A stretch of 64,000 bases of DNA from Antitrichia curtipendula (taxonomy: Eukaryota > Streptophyta > Bryopsida > Hypnales > Leucodontaceae), in the NCBI GenBank assembly GCA_951230915.1, contig OX579640.1, positions 13,474,981-13,538,980 of the forward strand, read 5' to 3'. This document shows, piece after piece, positions 47,924-60,237 of this stretch (its first letter is position 1; every line of letters begins with the position of its first letter). The notes under the pieces are model-generated. The model worked only from the letters and a program-made list of their open reading frames with translations. It did no database searches and was not told the DNA's origin. The position numbers were made by a program, and so were the translations under genes.

Positions 47924-48709
47924 CATAGAATGATGTTTTTTCATTATGAATTCTAATTTTGTAACCTATAAAGTATGTTTAAATTGTCTCTATGAGGCCT
48001 CTTTCCAATTTCAAATCCACATGCATTGACCAATTATATACTTGATTTCGGTTATGTTAAGACACCCTACAAGGTTGATTACAAGCATGTATTCTTGAAA
48101 GCAATTCAAGTTTGTTGTTGGCATATTTTTAAAAATAAAATAATAATTTTGTATATGAGGTGAAAGTCAAATGTTTTTTTAGTGACCTACACTATAATTA
48201 CACTTCATAATTTTTGTATGCTTGTAAATCATTAATCCTTAAAGGATCAAAATTTAATAACCTAACCTTGCATTGGTTGGTAAAAGTTGTTCATTGATAC
48301 TCTTCAAGCAAACCAAATTTTTTCACTAACTCCATAAACTATCACCAAGAGGGTTATTATTCAATTTCTAAGAAAAAACGGAGTTTGCATAATTAGGGTT
48401 TGGATATGCATAATGTATTTTGGCCATAGGGATTCTATGGTTTGCTTGCATAATTGGGATGCAATTTTTTTCATCTATTCACATAAATCTTCATCCACTT
48501 GAAGTCATTCATGGCAAATTATTTCTTCATATATGCAAGGTCAGTGCCACTCTTCAACAAAAACTTTTAGTAGAAAACACAAAAAACACGCTTTTTTGTC
48601 AGATTCCAACACTTTGCCTTTCTTATATGTCCTTTATTTTTGAAAATGTCCATTTTGTTGGACATAGACCTATATACATTATAGGCAAAGTTATAGTAGC
48701 CTTTTGAGG
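47924..48709. other. AT-rich intergenic
   Basis: A 95-codon frame at 48420-48707 on the plus strand lacks any recognised domain and is probably chance. Nothing else is seen. Confidence 0.5.
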
Positions 48710-49628
48710 TTAGCCTCTAAAGTCCCAAGGCCTTTTCCATTTAAAAACTTTCAAAACTGCTATTTCTATTGTAAAGAGCAAAAACTTTACAAATTGAGTT
48801 TTTTGCAAATCTAACCATAACATCTTGCACTAAACTAGTATAAGAATGTGGGAAAAAAATTTAAAAGTTTTTACCTCATAAATTGCAAGATATTTGCATT
48901 GAAAGTGAAAAAAGTGGGATTTTGATCACATTCTTTAACTAGATTATTTGGCTTTGAATCCTTTTAACTTTAAATTTTTTCACTAAAGATTTGATTTAAA
49001 AATAAATCATGCTGAAGATTTGAGTTGAAAGTCTAGGATAAAAAATTCAAAAAACACATACATGATTTTCATTCTTTAAAAAGTTGTTAAGTAGAAGTTA
49101 GTATGAGATTGAAGGAAAAATTAAATTGTCAATAGCTCTAAGAAAGAATTGAAATGCACTAATTCCTATGGTAAGATTTTTCTAGCAAACAAATGTAATC
49201 ATGTGGATTTTTTTTAAATTTAAAAGAAAATTTAGTTCATAAATGAATCCAATATGCTATTTTCTCAAAAAAAATTTATGAGTACTTGCAAAACAAGAAG
49301 CTCCCTAACTTTCACATCACTTATCCAAATATAATGAATAAAAATTTTCTATGTAGACAAAAATATAGTCTATGAGAAAAAAAAGTTTAAATATTAATTT
49401 AAAGTTTTTGTGGATCTTTTTTGCTACCCAGTCTGTTCCATTTTGAGCTGATTGTGACAAAAATAAGTTCCTAGATACCAATTGAAATAAAATGTTATTC
49501 CTCCAAAAGCTAATGTGATTTTATATCTTGTAAGGAAGTTTCCAAAAATCAAGTCAAACATTTAGATTATCTAAGCCTACCCCAAATCCATGTGTCTCCT
49601 TTAGGGACACTGAAACTTTAGGGATTAA
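48710..49628 (+). mobile_element. TTAA-flanked element j (subfamily 3), decayed ends
   Basis: The left end is decayed to TTAG-CCTCTAAAGTCCC, the right end to ACTTTAGGGA-TTAA. It aligns with element c along its length (ACTAGTATAAGAATGTGG, TGCAAGATATTTGCATT). Length 919 bp. Non-coding. Confidence 0.8.
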
Positions 49629-50301
49629 TCCCGAATGACTTAAGGGGGTGGGTGGGTGGAGTTACTTTCAAAATGGGCCCAAAATATCAAGTACTTGTGC
49701 AATTTTTTTGATCATTTTTACTTGAAATTAGACATAATTTAATCGTAGGACTTAAAATCACATTGAAATTAAGTACCTTAAATTTTTTTAGATTATTTGA
49801 CTGCACTATTTAGTAGATATTTTAGTTTAAAGTTTTATTTGGATTAATGGAAAAACAAGGTAATGCACTTCGAAGGAGCATATCTTAGTGATAATATTTT
49901 GAAATGATGTCATTTCAGTGTTTAGTGAAAGATAAGAGAATTGGTAATGCTCATCTAAAATTTTACAACATTTTGGTCGTTTTGCAATTTTGGGGTGGAG
50001 CTTGCAATGCGCAGTGGCCATTGATATGAAGTGGTCCTAAAATGGATATGTGACAGACTTTTAATGGACTGAAGATAAAGTGGGAACAACTTAAAGTGTG
50101 TTAAAGATTGCTTGAAAGTTTAAATGTGGATGATCGAAGCATGTGGTTGGATTCATTTTTAAATGTAGTGATAGGTGGGCATTTATGTATTTAAATAAGA
50201 AGTTAACATGCCAACTACTTTATTTGGAGAATGCAAAATCTAAAATTGATTGGATATAAGTATGGTCGTTTTAAGGACCCTTGCTTGTTAGCTATTGCAA
50301 A

Positions 50302-50596
50302 CATTACATGTTATTAAGCCCCTATGAAGGGCTGCGTGTTCCCCAAGGTTCCTAGACTCTGAAATTGTCTGGAACTGCGCTGCAGCAGCTGTGTGACGTG
50401 GCCAAGCGACTGCCACGTCATACAAAAAAAAATTCAAAAAATTTATTTATCTTGTTTTTCCATTTTAAGTTTTTTTTATTTTTTTATTTTTTTTCAAATT
50501 TTTTTTCTAACAGTGGCCGTTCTTTTGCTGCCGAGGGAACAGCTGCCGAGAACAGGCCCGAAACGGCCCCCCAGACCCCCCAAAAATCATCTAATG
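50302..50596 (+). mobile_element. GC-rich MITE, copy C
   Basis: The ends are CATTACATGTTATT and AAAAATCATCTAATG. It carries the same two GC-rich blocks and T-rich spacer as copies A and B. Flanks (TTGCAAA and TCTCCATG) show no duplication. Confidence 0.88.
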
Positions 50597-50639
50597 TCTC
50601 CATGCTTTTTCTTGGTTTCCTCATCTCCCTTTATAGGCC

Positions 50640-51250
50640 GCATGTGTGCTGATTTTGCCAGACCTACTGTCATATAAATAGGTGCCTAGAACCAAAACCT
50701 TTGAAAAATCATAACTAATTCAATATTGCTTGGAAAATTATGAAACCACTTGTGTTAGATGCCGCATCCATTTATCTTTCTCTATAAAATAAGCAAAAAA
50801 TCTTATGGTCTATAAAAGACTATGAAAAAGGTGTAACAGCCCGTAAATGGTCCCTTTTAGAGCATCCTACCATAGTGATTGTAAAAAAACACAAGAGTGG
50901 GCACACTTGTCTTCAATCTCCTTGAGTTCCTTGGATGTACACTTTTTGAGGTGGGCAACAATTACAGTGGTTGGGCTGATTTTTCAGTATACGCCCAAAC
51001 TCATTGATTGAGCTCTCAAAATATGAGCCATGAAGTACATTCACCTTATGAAAATTCTACAAGGCCCAAATTAACTTGGAATTTGATGAAACTACCTCCA
51101 TTGGATTCTTGATGCAATATAATTTCTATTAGTTATTTTTATTGTAAAGAAACTCAAAATTTGATAATAGGCAACTCTAAAAAGAGGGGCTACGACCAAA
51201 AAATGGTCACTTGGATTATTATCCCTTTTAGGATGTTAAAACCAGAAATG
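50640..51250. repeat. Dispersed repeat copy related to 4640-5550
   Basis: AATGGTCCCTTTTAGAGCAT near 50851 and the preceding ~180 bp resemble 4870-5060. The class is unknown. Confidence 0.5.
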
Positions 51251-54092
51251 ACCTACAATGGCTTGTATTCTTTCAACAATCCTAGTACACAAGACTTTAT
51301 TTCTTACACAATATTGTTGCAAAAAATTCTATGAAAATCACAAAACAAAGGTGCACTCCCAAGCAATCTCACCAAAAAATTCTTTGTTGAAAAAACAATT
51401 TTGCCTACATACAAATGGCCTTGGTACTTATAAGTTGCAAGAGTATCTAAGGTGTGACCACCCATTGCCAACCAACACCCCATTGGCAATCAATAGGGTA
51501 GTAGAAATGCAACAGAGGTTGGGATTAGTTTCCAAACATGAATTCTTGATTTCCGACCATCAATTCCTCCATTCTCTGCATGATACATCAGCTTGGTTTG
51601 GAGTGCCAAAGTGAACAAGAAGTAGACTCTTGAATGAGCGGTTTTAGAACAGTCTAGACATTGGCTATGGGTCCAGCACACTTTTGTCCTTCCAAAATTC
51701 ATAGTAATTTTAGTTCAAGTGATAAAATTACCAAATTTTAGCAATCTTCTTCATTTCTATCCCTGCACCTGTGAAAATATTGCCTTTGCCCTCTTGTACT
51801 CCACATCATGTCTGTAGTGCCTTATTTGGTCGGTTATGGGTGGTCACACCTTATACTCTATGAGCAATGACTGCATCCTTTACGGGTTAAAAGTTAAACA
51901 AGTTGGGGAAAACCTTGGACACCTTAGGGAGAGTCCAAGATTCTTGAACGAGTGTGGGAAAGAAAATCTTGGTGATCCACTTATCTCCTTCCACTTGCAT
52001 TCCTTCAACAAGTTGAGAAGTCCATTCATCAATCGGGTCCGTCTTCTTTCACGGCTGTGAACAGCCAAGCTACTACCACCCCGGGAAAGCCGCCTGCAAG
52101 AATGCGCCAGACATGGTGCACTCGTGGTGACACTGCGCCACACGGAATAGAAACCAGGTTCGTCCAAACTCGCGAAGTAAATTCAGTCTCAAGTTTGACT
52201 GTTTGAAGCGACAAGTCCAGTAAATTTAGTTCCCCCGCGCAACATGATTCGTTCACTCTCTCTCTTTCTTTCTTTTTCTTTTCCTGTGGAATCATCAGGG
52301 AAGGTAAAGGTACCGCAGTTTCCCAAGCCTCCTTTTCCCCTCCTTTCCCCGCCTCCCAACGAAGTCCCTGATACTGCTTTCAACTTGAAGGCTGCTTCCA
52401 CGCTGTGCACTCCGCCGGCATTCCTGCTTCCCTGCTTTCGTGAATCAAGACCTCAAGCCGGTACTCGGGACGAACCTCTGTCAGTATGTTTAAGAAGGAA
52501 GTTAGGGAGTAGACGATTTCCGACACATACAACCTAATGACATGAACTCCGTAACAAATTCTATGTACATTTGACTTTTTGGCTCTTGACAAATAATATA
52601 TATTTCACTTAAATCAACTAAAAGTTTTGGGCTATTTCAACTTATAGCCAAGTATATTTTCAAGGGATGTGTTCTAGGCTCTCATAGTCTCACCAAGAGA
52701 AGATGTACATTTTAGGCAAGAATCTCTACAAGACTATATTAGAAACGGAGCTAAAACTCTAAAATTAAATGAAATTACCATCCAACCAAATTTGTTTGGA
52801 AATACAGTATCTATGTCCTGTTATGAATTTTAATTTTTTTTTTATAAAGTGAAAATAATAATTCGATAGTCGAGCAACTGATGGTCGCGATGTCAACGGT
52901 TCCGCGGACCTCGAAGAAGGGTGGCTCCTGCTGTAAGCTTGTTCTGTAGCAATAATGAGCTTCTGTTTTGAGGAAATCCAAAATGGGATTATCCATTGCT
53001 TAAATAAAGCAGACATGAAATCAATGAATAATTGTGACGGAACAAAAGGACGGGACTGAACCTGAACAGTACTGTTTAAGTTACTGTAGGCAGTGGTTCC
53101 AGTCAGTACTGTAGTTCATGGTTTGCTGGCAGGCAACTGAACAGGGCCGGGGCAAACTTCAGTTGGTATCATTCTCTATCCAACTGAACCTTTAAGTTAG
53201 TGATGGAACTTCTTCTTTATCTGCTTCAATGAAATCCACCATTGAAGGGCAGTAGAACTGAACGGCCGGACCGACGGTACAGTAACTTTACGAAACATAT
53301 TTGTATTGCTGAAATGTAGATGATCATTTCTTTCCTTTTCACTGGTATATTTTCCTCCTTCTTTTGAACTTCTATTGATATAGGATAGCCTACTTTTGAC
53401 CATTTTTGAGCACAAATGTAAAGGCCTTCATCCGTAAGTTGTCAAAGTTCAGAATCTGTAGTCAATTTCGAGTTGTTACATTTTGTACTGTAAGTCTTCA
53501 ACTTTGAAAGTAATATTGCTACTAACTACCATCAAGGATAAAATGGAGATCTGTAATTGCACTATAAAATAGGATTAATTTTTATCAAATACAACTTAAT
53601 ATTAAATTAAATGACTCTTAATTATTAGTTATTTGAATATAAAATTTATAAGGTTTTACTCAAAAATTATATTTCTTCACTAATTTGCATGTTGACCACT
53701 CCCTCTAAAGACGTGAACAACAACTTTGTTGTTTTCAACTTTTCATTGTTTCATTATGTTAGTTTAACTTACTCAAATGCATTTTATTTTTCCTTCCAAA
53801 TAGTTATTATAAATTTCTATATCATTTTTGGTTTTAATATTACGTATAAAATAATCAATAGGAGAAAAAAACAAATATACATAATCAATTCTTTTACTCA
53901 CCTAACACAAATAATTTTGCAAAACCTTACACTTGAAATGCCAATTATTTTGAGTTTAAATATAAATGGCATAAATATAATTTGGCTTGAAAAATTTTCA
54001 AATTGTAATAACCCTTTTGATTTAGATTTCTTATGCATGATACATAGATTTTATTGCCATAAAAAATGACTTCTTGGTATTCATAACTAATA
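51251..54092. other. Intergenic with two weak islands
   Basis: A 118-codon frame at 51258-51614 has no recognised domain. 52030-52560 is GC-richer and open in several frames on both strands, none recognisable. A purine/pyrimidine-rich CTCTCTTTCTTTCTTTTTC run lies at about 52257-52276. From 53580 on it is AT-rich. Confidence 0.45.
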
Positions 54093-54660
54093 CTCCCTCC
54101 GTCCCAAAATGATCTTCCTGTTAGACAAAATGTTCTGGATTTAGACTGAAAATAACATTTTAAAAGCTTGTTTTGCACTACATATAGAGTTTGGTGCACT
54201 CCTATTGTCTTTGAAACTTTGAGTTTTGAAGCCCTTTTTAAAGTGTAGTTTTGGATTATTGAAAAGTGAATTTTTTTGGGTATTTTCAAGGAGCACTAGT
54301 GGTTATTTAATTATTGAGTGTGAGGTCATCATTTTGTGGGTAGTTAGTATAAGTCAAAGACCATATGTGGACCTATATTTTGCCTCCCAAAGCCTTCATC
54401 TCCTTCAATTAGATAATATTCAAAGAGATGCAAAAAATAAAAACAAAAAGTGTTGATTGACCCCTTCAATCATTTTATTTGTCTTTTGATTAGTGATTGC
54501 ATAGATGGAGGGGGAACTATCGCTTTGAATTGTTTTGTTAGTCCTAGAGAACAACCAAAAGTTAAATTTGACCAATTTGCAGCTCACAAAATACAATAGG
54601 AAGATCATTTTGGGACAAAAAATGAAGGCCAACAAGAAGATCATTTTGGGACGGAGGGAG
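54093..54660. mobile_element. Stowaway MITE (Tc1/mariner), 568 bp
   Basis: The left end CTCCCTCCGTCCCAAAATGA is preceded by TA. The right end TCATTTTGGGACGGAGGGAG is followed by AA instead of TA. These are classic Stowaway termini. An extra internal copy of AAGATCATTTTGGGAC at 54601 shows that the right end was duplicated. Non-coding. Confidence 0.93.
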
Positions 54661-55820
54661 AAGCATTTTGCATATCATTTATTTACAAGTAGTTTATATT
54701 GATAAAGGTTCCCTTACCAACTCACTGAACTAACCTAAAACTTCAAGGCTACGTGATGCATGCCCATTCAAGGTATAGATTTGAAATCCAAGTTTGGGCA
54801 GCCCTCCCATGCCAGGACCTCAAATGTCCTCTAAGGAAGGGTTGAAGACGTTGAATTCTCCTCCCTCCGAGGAATCCCGAGGAAGCATATTCCTCACAAA
54901 ACACAAGAGGAGACACCCCGGAACGATGCAAAAGGCAAGGCGTGGATCATCAAGAATGTCATTACAGAAACTCAGACCCTGGGCCCAAGGCTTGGCCCAT
55001 TGTTTCCCGCCGCCCCCCCCCCAATTAAAAAAATTCAGACCCTGTCAGAGTCTGGTCAAACTCCAAAGTTCTGAGTGATATTTATTTACCACCCGCGGAC
55101 GGAAGACCCAAACTGAAGAATCTAGATTCACTCCCCTCTTGGCCTCTTTCGCATCCACCGACGCAGATTATTCACTCCGTCCACGAATATAATCAATTGT
55201 TTGAATCCCATCTCTGTAGTAGATTGAACACGTCACCCCACAAGACGACACTCTACTTTTGTTTTCCTTTTCTTTCTTTTCCAGGGAGACGACACACTCA
55301 AGGTTCGCCCCCTCCGGAATATCCACCCCACTGTGGTGTTTGTTTTTGGCTTTACTGTGGAGTGCAAGGCCTGCTACTGTGCGTGTTTTTCCTTCATAAT
55401 ACACCCCCTACTTTCTATTTTTTCCACTTGTTTCAGTTGGATACTGATTTTACAGTGGCATGGCGTTTTAGTGTTGCTAAAGCGAAGACGCCGGTCGTGA
55501 GCGGGGGGCTATAGATAGGAAAAAGGAGTGGAAGGTGAAGGAGGACCGGGCTTGGAAGCTGCACGAGCCAGATGCCCTGGTGCAACAAAAAGGGTAGCTA
55601 GCTAGCGAGTATTCGCAGGCACAGCATTCGAGGTGGTGGCCTGGCCTGGCGGGTGTTGGCAGGTGTTGGAGACGGAGGAATCGTCACGTTCTCCAGGACA
55701 GTGAGTGAGTTGCAGCAAGAAGCCACAAAACAATCAAAGGCTTGAGAGTGCGAGGAGATCATATACTAGGCAGCGGTTTTGGAGGTTCTCATCGTGGGAG
55801 GGGGAGCTAGTGGGGGTTCC
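54661..55820. other. IDD-gene upstream region and probable 5' UTR
   Basis: 54790-55500 holds no recognised gene despite short open frames. From about 55440 the composition becomes gene-like. A TATA-like CTATAGATA occurs at 55509-55517, which would give a 5' UTR of roughly 280 nt; this is only a guess. Short GT/GGC-rich runs precede the start codon. Confidence 0.4.
55509..55517 (+). promoter_or_regulatory. Possible TATA-like element of the IDD gene
   Basis: CTATAGATA lies about 300 bp upstream of the start codon in a short GC-rich context. Position and sequence are plausible but there is no other support. Confidence 0.2.
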
Positions 55821-58772
55821 ATGAGCGGCTTACCTTCAGCTGGGGGTGGCCATGGCGTTCGGCACCGCCTAGGCTTACCTGATGTGGTCTCGGAGTTCCT
55901 GGCTCCAGCTGCAGCAACCCCCGAGGCCACCAACAAACGCAAGCGACGGCCTGCTGGAACGCCTGGTATGCTCCACGATCTCTGGGGAGCGATTCCAAAG
56001 ATTGAAATTCATTCCAGCGCAGCTAGCTTGACGTTGGAAAGAGTAGAGTTTGGTAATTAAGCGGTTGTTTGGAACCGTAGTTTTCGTTATACTGCCTTTT
56101 GCTGTCACTACCGTCAGAGATAGACCACTGCAACGCTGAAAATCTTGTGCGATCCCCTCATCAATCCCGGTCTGTTTCCATTCGTATCTTGGCTTGGATA
56201 TTATATTCTGAGCCAGTGAGCCCAAGTCTTCTGTTGAGGGACTTGGGAGCTCTTGATAAGTAGTACGCCGGGGTTTGAGTACGTCAAGTTGCAGAAGTTC
56301 GACCCTTCACTGTGGCCTCTGTCAGATAAGCCTACAACTAGTTCGTTCGTTCTTGTGAAGCTAGTAAGTGTTCACCTCTCGTCTCAGTGTGTTTGTGAGT
56401 TTTAGCACTCCGTTGGACTGCTCTCCGGGGAGCCAGTATTGTATCACACATGCTGCAACCACACAGTGTTTCAAAATCCTGTCCGGCGCTGAAAATACAC
56501 AAGTATTTTTCACAGTGGTGCAGACAGACACTCAGGCATCTTTACAAACTGTTTTATTTCAAGGCAAAACGAATCGTGCAGTCGTCGTTGCGTATATGCA
56601 ATGACCTGGTTAGACGAGACATCGAGATCCTCATCTCCCTGTTAGCCTACATTCAGTGCGAGTTGAAGTCATTCACATAGAGGAATAGATTGGTGGCTCA
56701 AGAGAAGTTTACAGCTCCACTTTTCCTTCACAATTGCACTTCTAATCCGGCTTAATTTTGAGTTCCTTCACGTGCATCATAGTACATTTCTTCAAGCTTG
56801 TGAGCCGTGTATTGTAACATATTCAAAGACTAACCAACTGAGTGTTAAGAGTTACAGTCCTGAAGAACCACAGGGTGTTTGACTCGTGACCATTTTGCAC
56901 GCAGATCCGGATGCGGAGGTGGTGGCTCTCTCCCCCAAAACGCTGATGGAATCCGATAGATACGTGTGTGAAATCTGCAACCAGGGGTTCCAACGCGACC
57001 AAAACTTGCAGATGCACCGACGTCGCCACAAGGTACGTAAATCATCTCATATATACACTAAACGTGCATGAAAACAGAAATGCAAATGCGCACCTCGCTC
57101 GATCGCTGGTGTTTCAATTGGTTTCTGAGCCTCATGCATGGTTGCAGGTTCCGTGGAAGCTCTTGAAAAAACCCAACACTCTGGGGATGAACAAGCGCGT
57201 GTACATCTGCCCTGAGAGGTCTTGTCTTCATCACGATCCAAGGCATGCTCTCGGCGACCTTGTGGGCATCAAGAAGCACTACCGGAGGAAGCATTGCACG
57301 GAGAAGCAGTGGAAGTGTGTGAAATGCTCGAAGCGATATGCAGTCCAGTCGGATTACAAAGCGCACTTGAAGACCTGTGGCACCCGAGGCCACTGCTGCG
57401 ACTGCGGTCGCGTCTTCTCTCGGTATGTCTCCAATTCAGTTCCACGGTCCATTTTATTGTGTTCCTTCTGGAGTACTTGCAACGTGTCTGCCTTCCTGAA
57501 CACTCACATGTATGTTTCTCACTGTCTTGCTTGCACTGACAAGACCAGATAATGAAGTCCCTACTCTTGTTCATTAGATTTCTTCGGGTGAGGTAGTCAT
57601 GTTTGTATAATATGGGGTGTTTCAGAGAGCCTAAGCTGCGACCAATAGCTAGAACTGGGCTACTGAAACTGCACAAATGAATTTCACTGAAACTCACCAT
57701 TGTATCCAATATGTAGTTTAAGTTTCCTCTGGTTTTCTGATTTAATTTGATCGCAGTCTCTTGTGGAGTACTTGTGAACTCGCTTTTGCGCATTTCAACT
57801 TACATGTTGTGATGATACACACATCGCAGGGTGGAGAGCTTCATCGAGCATCAAGACAGCTGTGGAGACGCGAAACAGAGACAGTCCCCAATTGTAACCG
57901 AAAGAAAGCCACTAACATTCCACCAAGACGTCACCGACAGACTCTCTTACGACAGTCGTAGTCAATCCAGCGACACCACGCAAGCCATCTCGCTCGCACA
58001 CTCCGGAATCTCAGACACCGCCGGTGCGAGATCCTCCGATTCCCAATCTTTGCACCCCCCTGCCGACGTCGACGAGCACTCCCGGAGGTTGTTAGAATCG
58101 CAACAGCCCGCTTACAATGCTGCTCTTCCTGCCTGGCTCATTGAGCTTCGGGGCAACCAACTGGCGCGCCTGCCACCATCCAAGCCACAATCTCCACCCA
58201 CGAACTCAGAGTTTCCGGGCCTCATCAGTGATCACTACTCCTTCAGTTCTGCAGTTTCAGTGGTTTCCTTGACGTCAACCCTTCCTGAAGATCTTAACAC
58301 GCCGTCGTTGAGCCTCTCCATCGGTAGGACGGGATCAGGATCGGGGTCGGGATCTGTATCAGTTGATCACGCTACATCAGTCGACATGCCGTGTTTGCGG
58401 CTCTCCATCGGACCTTCCAGCGCTGAGATGTCGGCCTCCTGTTGCCCATCACCATACGCCGACACGAAGCCCAGTTTTGAGAATTCCAGAGAGTCGTTAA
58501 CTTTGGCTCCTGCTCCGGCTGGCGGACTTCGTAATAGTCCGCTACAAGACTACAAGTTGTCGAGCTCTCAATCCTCTAATTCTTCAGCAAGAGCAACAGC
58601 TGGACATGGTCTAGCTCTGTGGAATCCAGAAAGAGAAGCTCGGAGGCCAAGTTTGGAAGCTGGACCAACTGGGAGTACTACAGTAACTCCAGACCAGCAG
58701 GCAGCTTCGCTGCGAGATTTCCTGGCGCAAGCTTGGCGGCCTGGGGCAATGCAGGGTTGTGGGAGTCGATGA
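55821..58772 (+). CDS. IDD: INDETERMINATE-domain C2H2 zinc-finger transcription factor, SGR5/IDD14-16 type, 4 exons
   Basis: The protein is a plant nuclear transcription factor. Exons are 55821-55965, 56905-57032, 57148-57422 and 57830-58772, all GT-AG, giving 496 residues. The start is the ATG at 55821; the frame upstream is open but has no earlier ATG. The classic N-terminal signature KRKRRPAGTPDPDAEV spans the first splice junction. Four fingers follow: C70-C73-H86-H90, C112-C117-H135-H140, C148-C151-H164-C168 and C175-C177-H190-C194. HRRRHKVPWKLLKK after finger 1 and RVESFIEHQDSC in finger 4 are diagnostic of the SGR5/IDD14-IDD15-IDD16 (rice LPA1) clade, known for gravitropism and lateral organ angle. 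The C-terminal half is Ser/Pro-rich with SLSLSIG (342-348) and LRLSIG (372-377), EAR-like, and a GSGSGSGS run between. No coiled coil is seen at the C-terminus, where that clade usually has one. Long intron 1 (939 bp) may hold regulatory sequence. Confidence 0.95.
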
Positions 58773-59379
58773 TCGAAACTGTCGTACTGATTGAAGTCTG
58801 TGGAGGGGAATTGCATTCGACGTCCCGTGTACTGAGAGGTCGACGTCGATCACGCGGACCGTGAGTCAGAGACGTACACGAGGTAGGACATGTTTTGACG
58901 AACTTCATACTTGAAATCCCTCGTTGCCACTCGCGGCTGAAGGACTAGCTAGGACTGTACATATACACACTCTGTCAGCGATGCACAAGGCTAAGTAGAT
59001 AGGGATTTCTCAAAATGAGTTTTGAACTTTCGATGTTTTGAACATGGTAATAACTTCATTCGGAATGGGAGTGAGTGACCAGGCTTGTGATTTACATTTA
59101 ATTCACTATGGGAACAATTTTAACTAGTTCAGTTAAATAACATCCACCGTTGCAGATTGTGCGTCGTTGGATGAGTGTGCCGAGTGTGGGTGTGAAGAAC
59201 CGCGATTGAACTATACTTCTATGCCTAGGTTTAAAGACCGACCGATGGACGTTTTAGCATGTTTATGTTAATTTTGTCAGGTTTTACCCTGTTCACGAAC
59301 TTGAACCTTGGAAGAGATCTGCTCGGAACCTCAATTTCTTCAAGTTGGAGATATTTCATGGCTTTGGCGCGGTTAGGCC
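58773..59379. other. IDD 3' flank and 3' UTR
   Basis: The 3' UTR starts after the TGA at 58770-58772; its end is not evident, as no canonical AATAAA was found close by. The sequence is of balanced composition without another gene. Confidence 0.5.
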
Positions 59380-59520
59380 AAGCGGTCTTTAACCAAATGT
59401 ATACCTGTCCTAGTTTGTGTCCTGAAATTACACCCTAGTCCGGTAGACCCTTGTGAAGATATGAATCATGTGTCACAATTTTGGCCTGTGGAATATCGCC
59501 AATTTAACGAAATTGACGTC
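59380..59520. mobile_element. MITE of the GTCAATTTCGTTAAATTGGCG family, right part
   Basis: The right end reads ATATCGCCAATTTAACGAAA then TTGACGTC at 59520. The interior has CCTAGTTTGTGTCCTGAAAT and GTGAAGATATGA, as at 62310. The left end is diverged, so the start is approximate. Confidence 0.7.
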
Positions 59521-60204
59521 TCTGAGTTTTGATCATTGTATTGGAAACGCTGACAGCTAGCGTCAGCTCCTTTGATGTGAGAAGCAAGACTGTGAACCAG
59601 GATCATTCGTCAACATTGTACGTTAATATGGCGGATTTCCTGTTTCCGTGCAATTGACGCTGTTTCGTTCGCCTCACTGAAACCTCAAATTGTAAGGCGG
59701 AAACAGTCCCTGTTTTTGGAGCTCTGTGCAATTTTGGTGCTCTGAAACATCAATGCCATGTTAGCGAATATGACCATGCGGCATACGCACAGTTGCACAT
59801 ACCATCTATACTTGGTCATTATGAAATTTTTGACTACATATATGCTGCTACAAGGATCAAATTCACTAAGTTAGCATGTTTCAGAGTGCCAAAATTGTGC
59901 CATAATTACTAGTGCTCAAAGTTCAAGGACCAGGCAGTGTCATCGTTTTAACGAATTTGACGAATAGTCCTCCAACTTCTTTTTAAGGGTACAATGATCA
60001 TACTTGCTAAGAAATATGACATATGTAGATCTAAGGATCCAGAAGAGCGACTGAAATTGTATCAATTAATTTCTTGTAATTTTGTCATTGTAATGAATAT
60101 GACGGTGAAAGCTTGAATGGAAATATTTGTGATGAATTAATTCCTAGAATTGGAATTGAATATATAATTGCTAGTAGACTCAATCATGAGTATCGAAAGG
60201 TCCA

Positions 60205-60237
60205 GTGTAGGCTTGTGGAATATCGCCAATTCAAGGA
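60205..60237. mobile_element. Terminal remnant of the same MITE family
   Basis: GGCTTGTGGAATATCGCCAA then TTCAAGGAAGTTGACGTTAA matches the right end of the copies at 59520 and 62380. Only this end is recognisable. Confidence 0.65.

Noticed and set aside
52029..52537. GC-rich open frames on both strands
   Set aside because: The mutual overlap and biased composition explain them; nothing recognisable is encoded.
54794..55078. 94-codon Pro/Ser/Lys-rich frame upstream of the IDD gene
   Set aside because: Contains a C-homopolymer-derived Pro run and no domain; more likely intergenic.
55779..55820. Earlier start for the IDD protein at 55779
   Set aside because: The codon there is TTG, not ATG. 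The first in-frame ATG is 55821 and the family does not use TTG starts.
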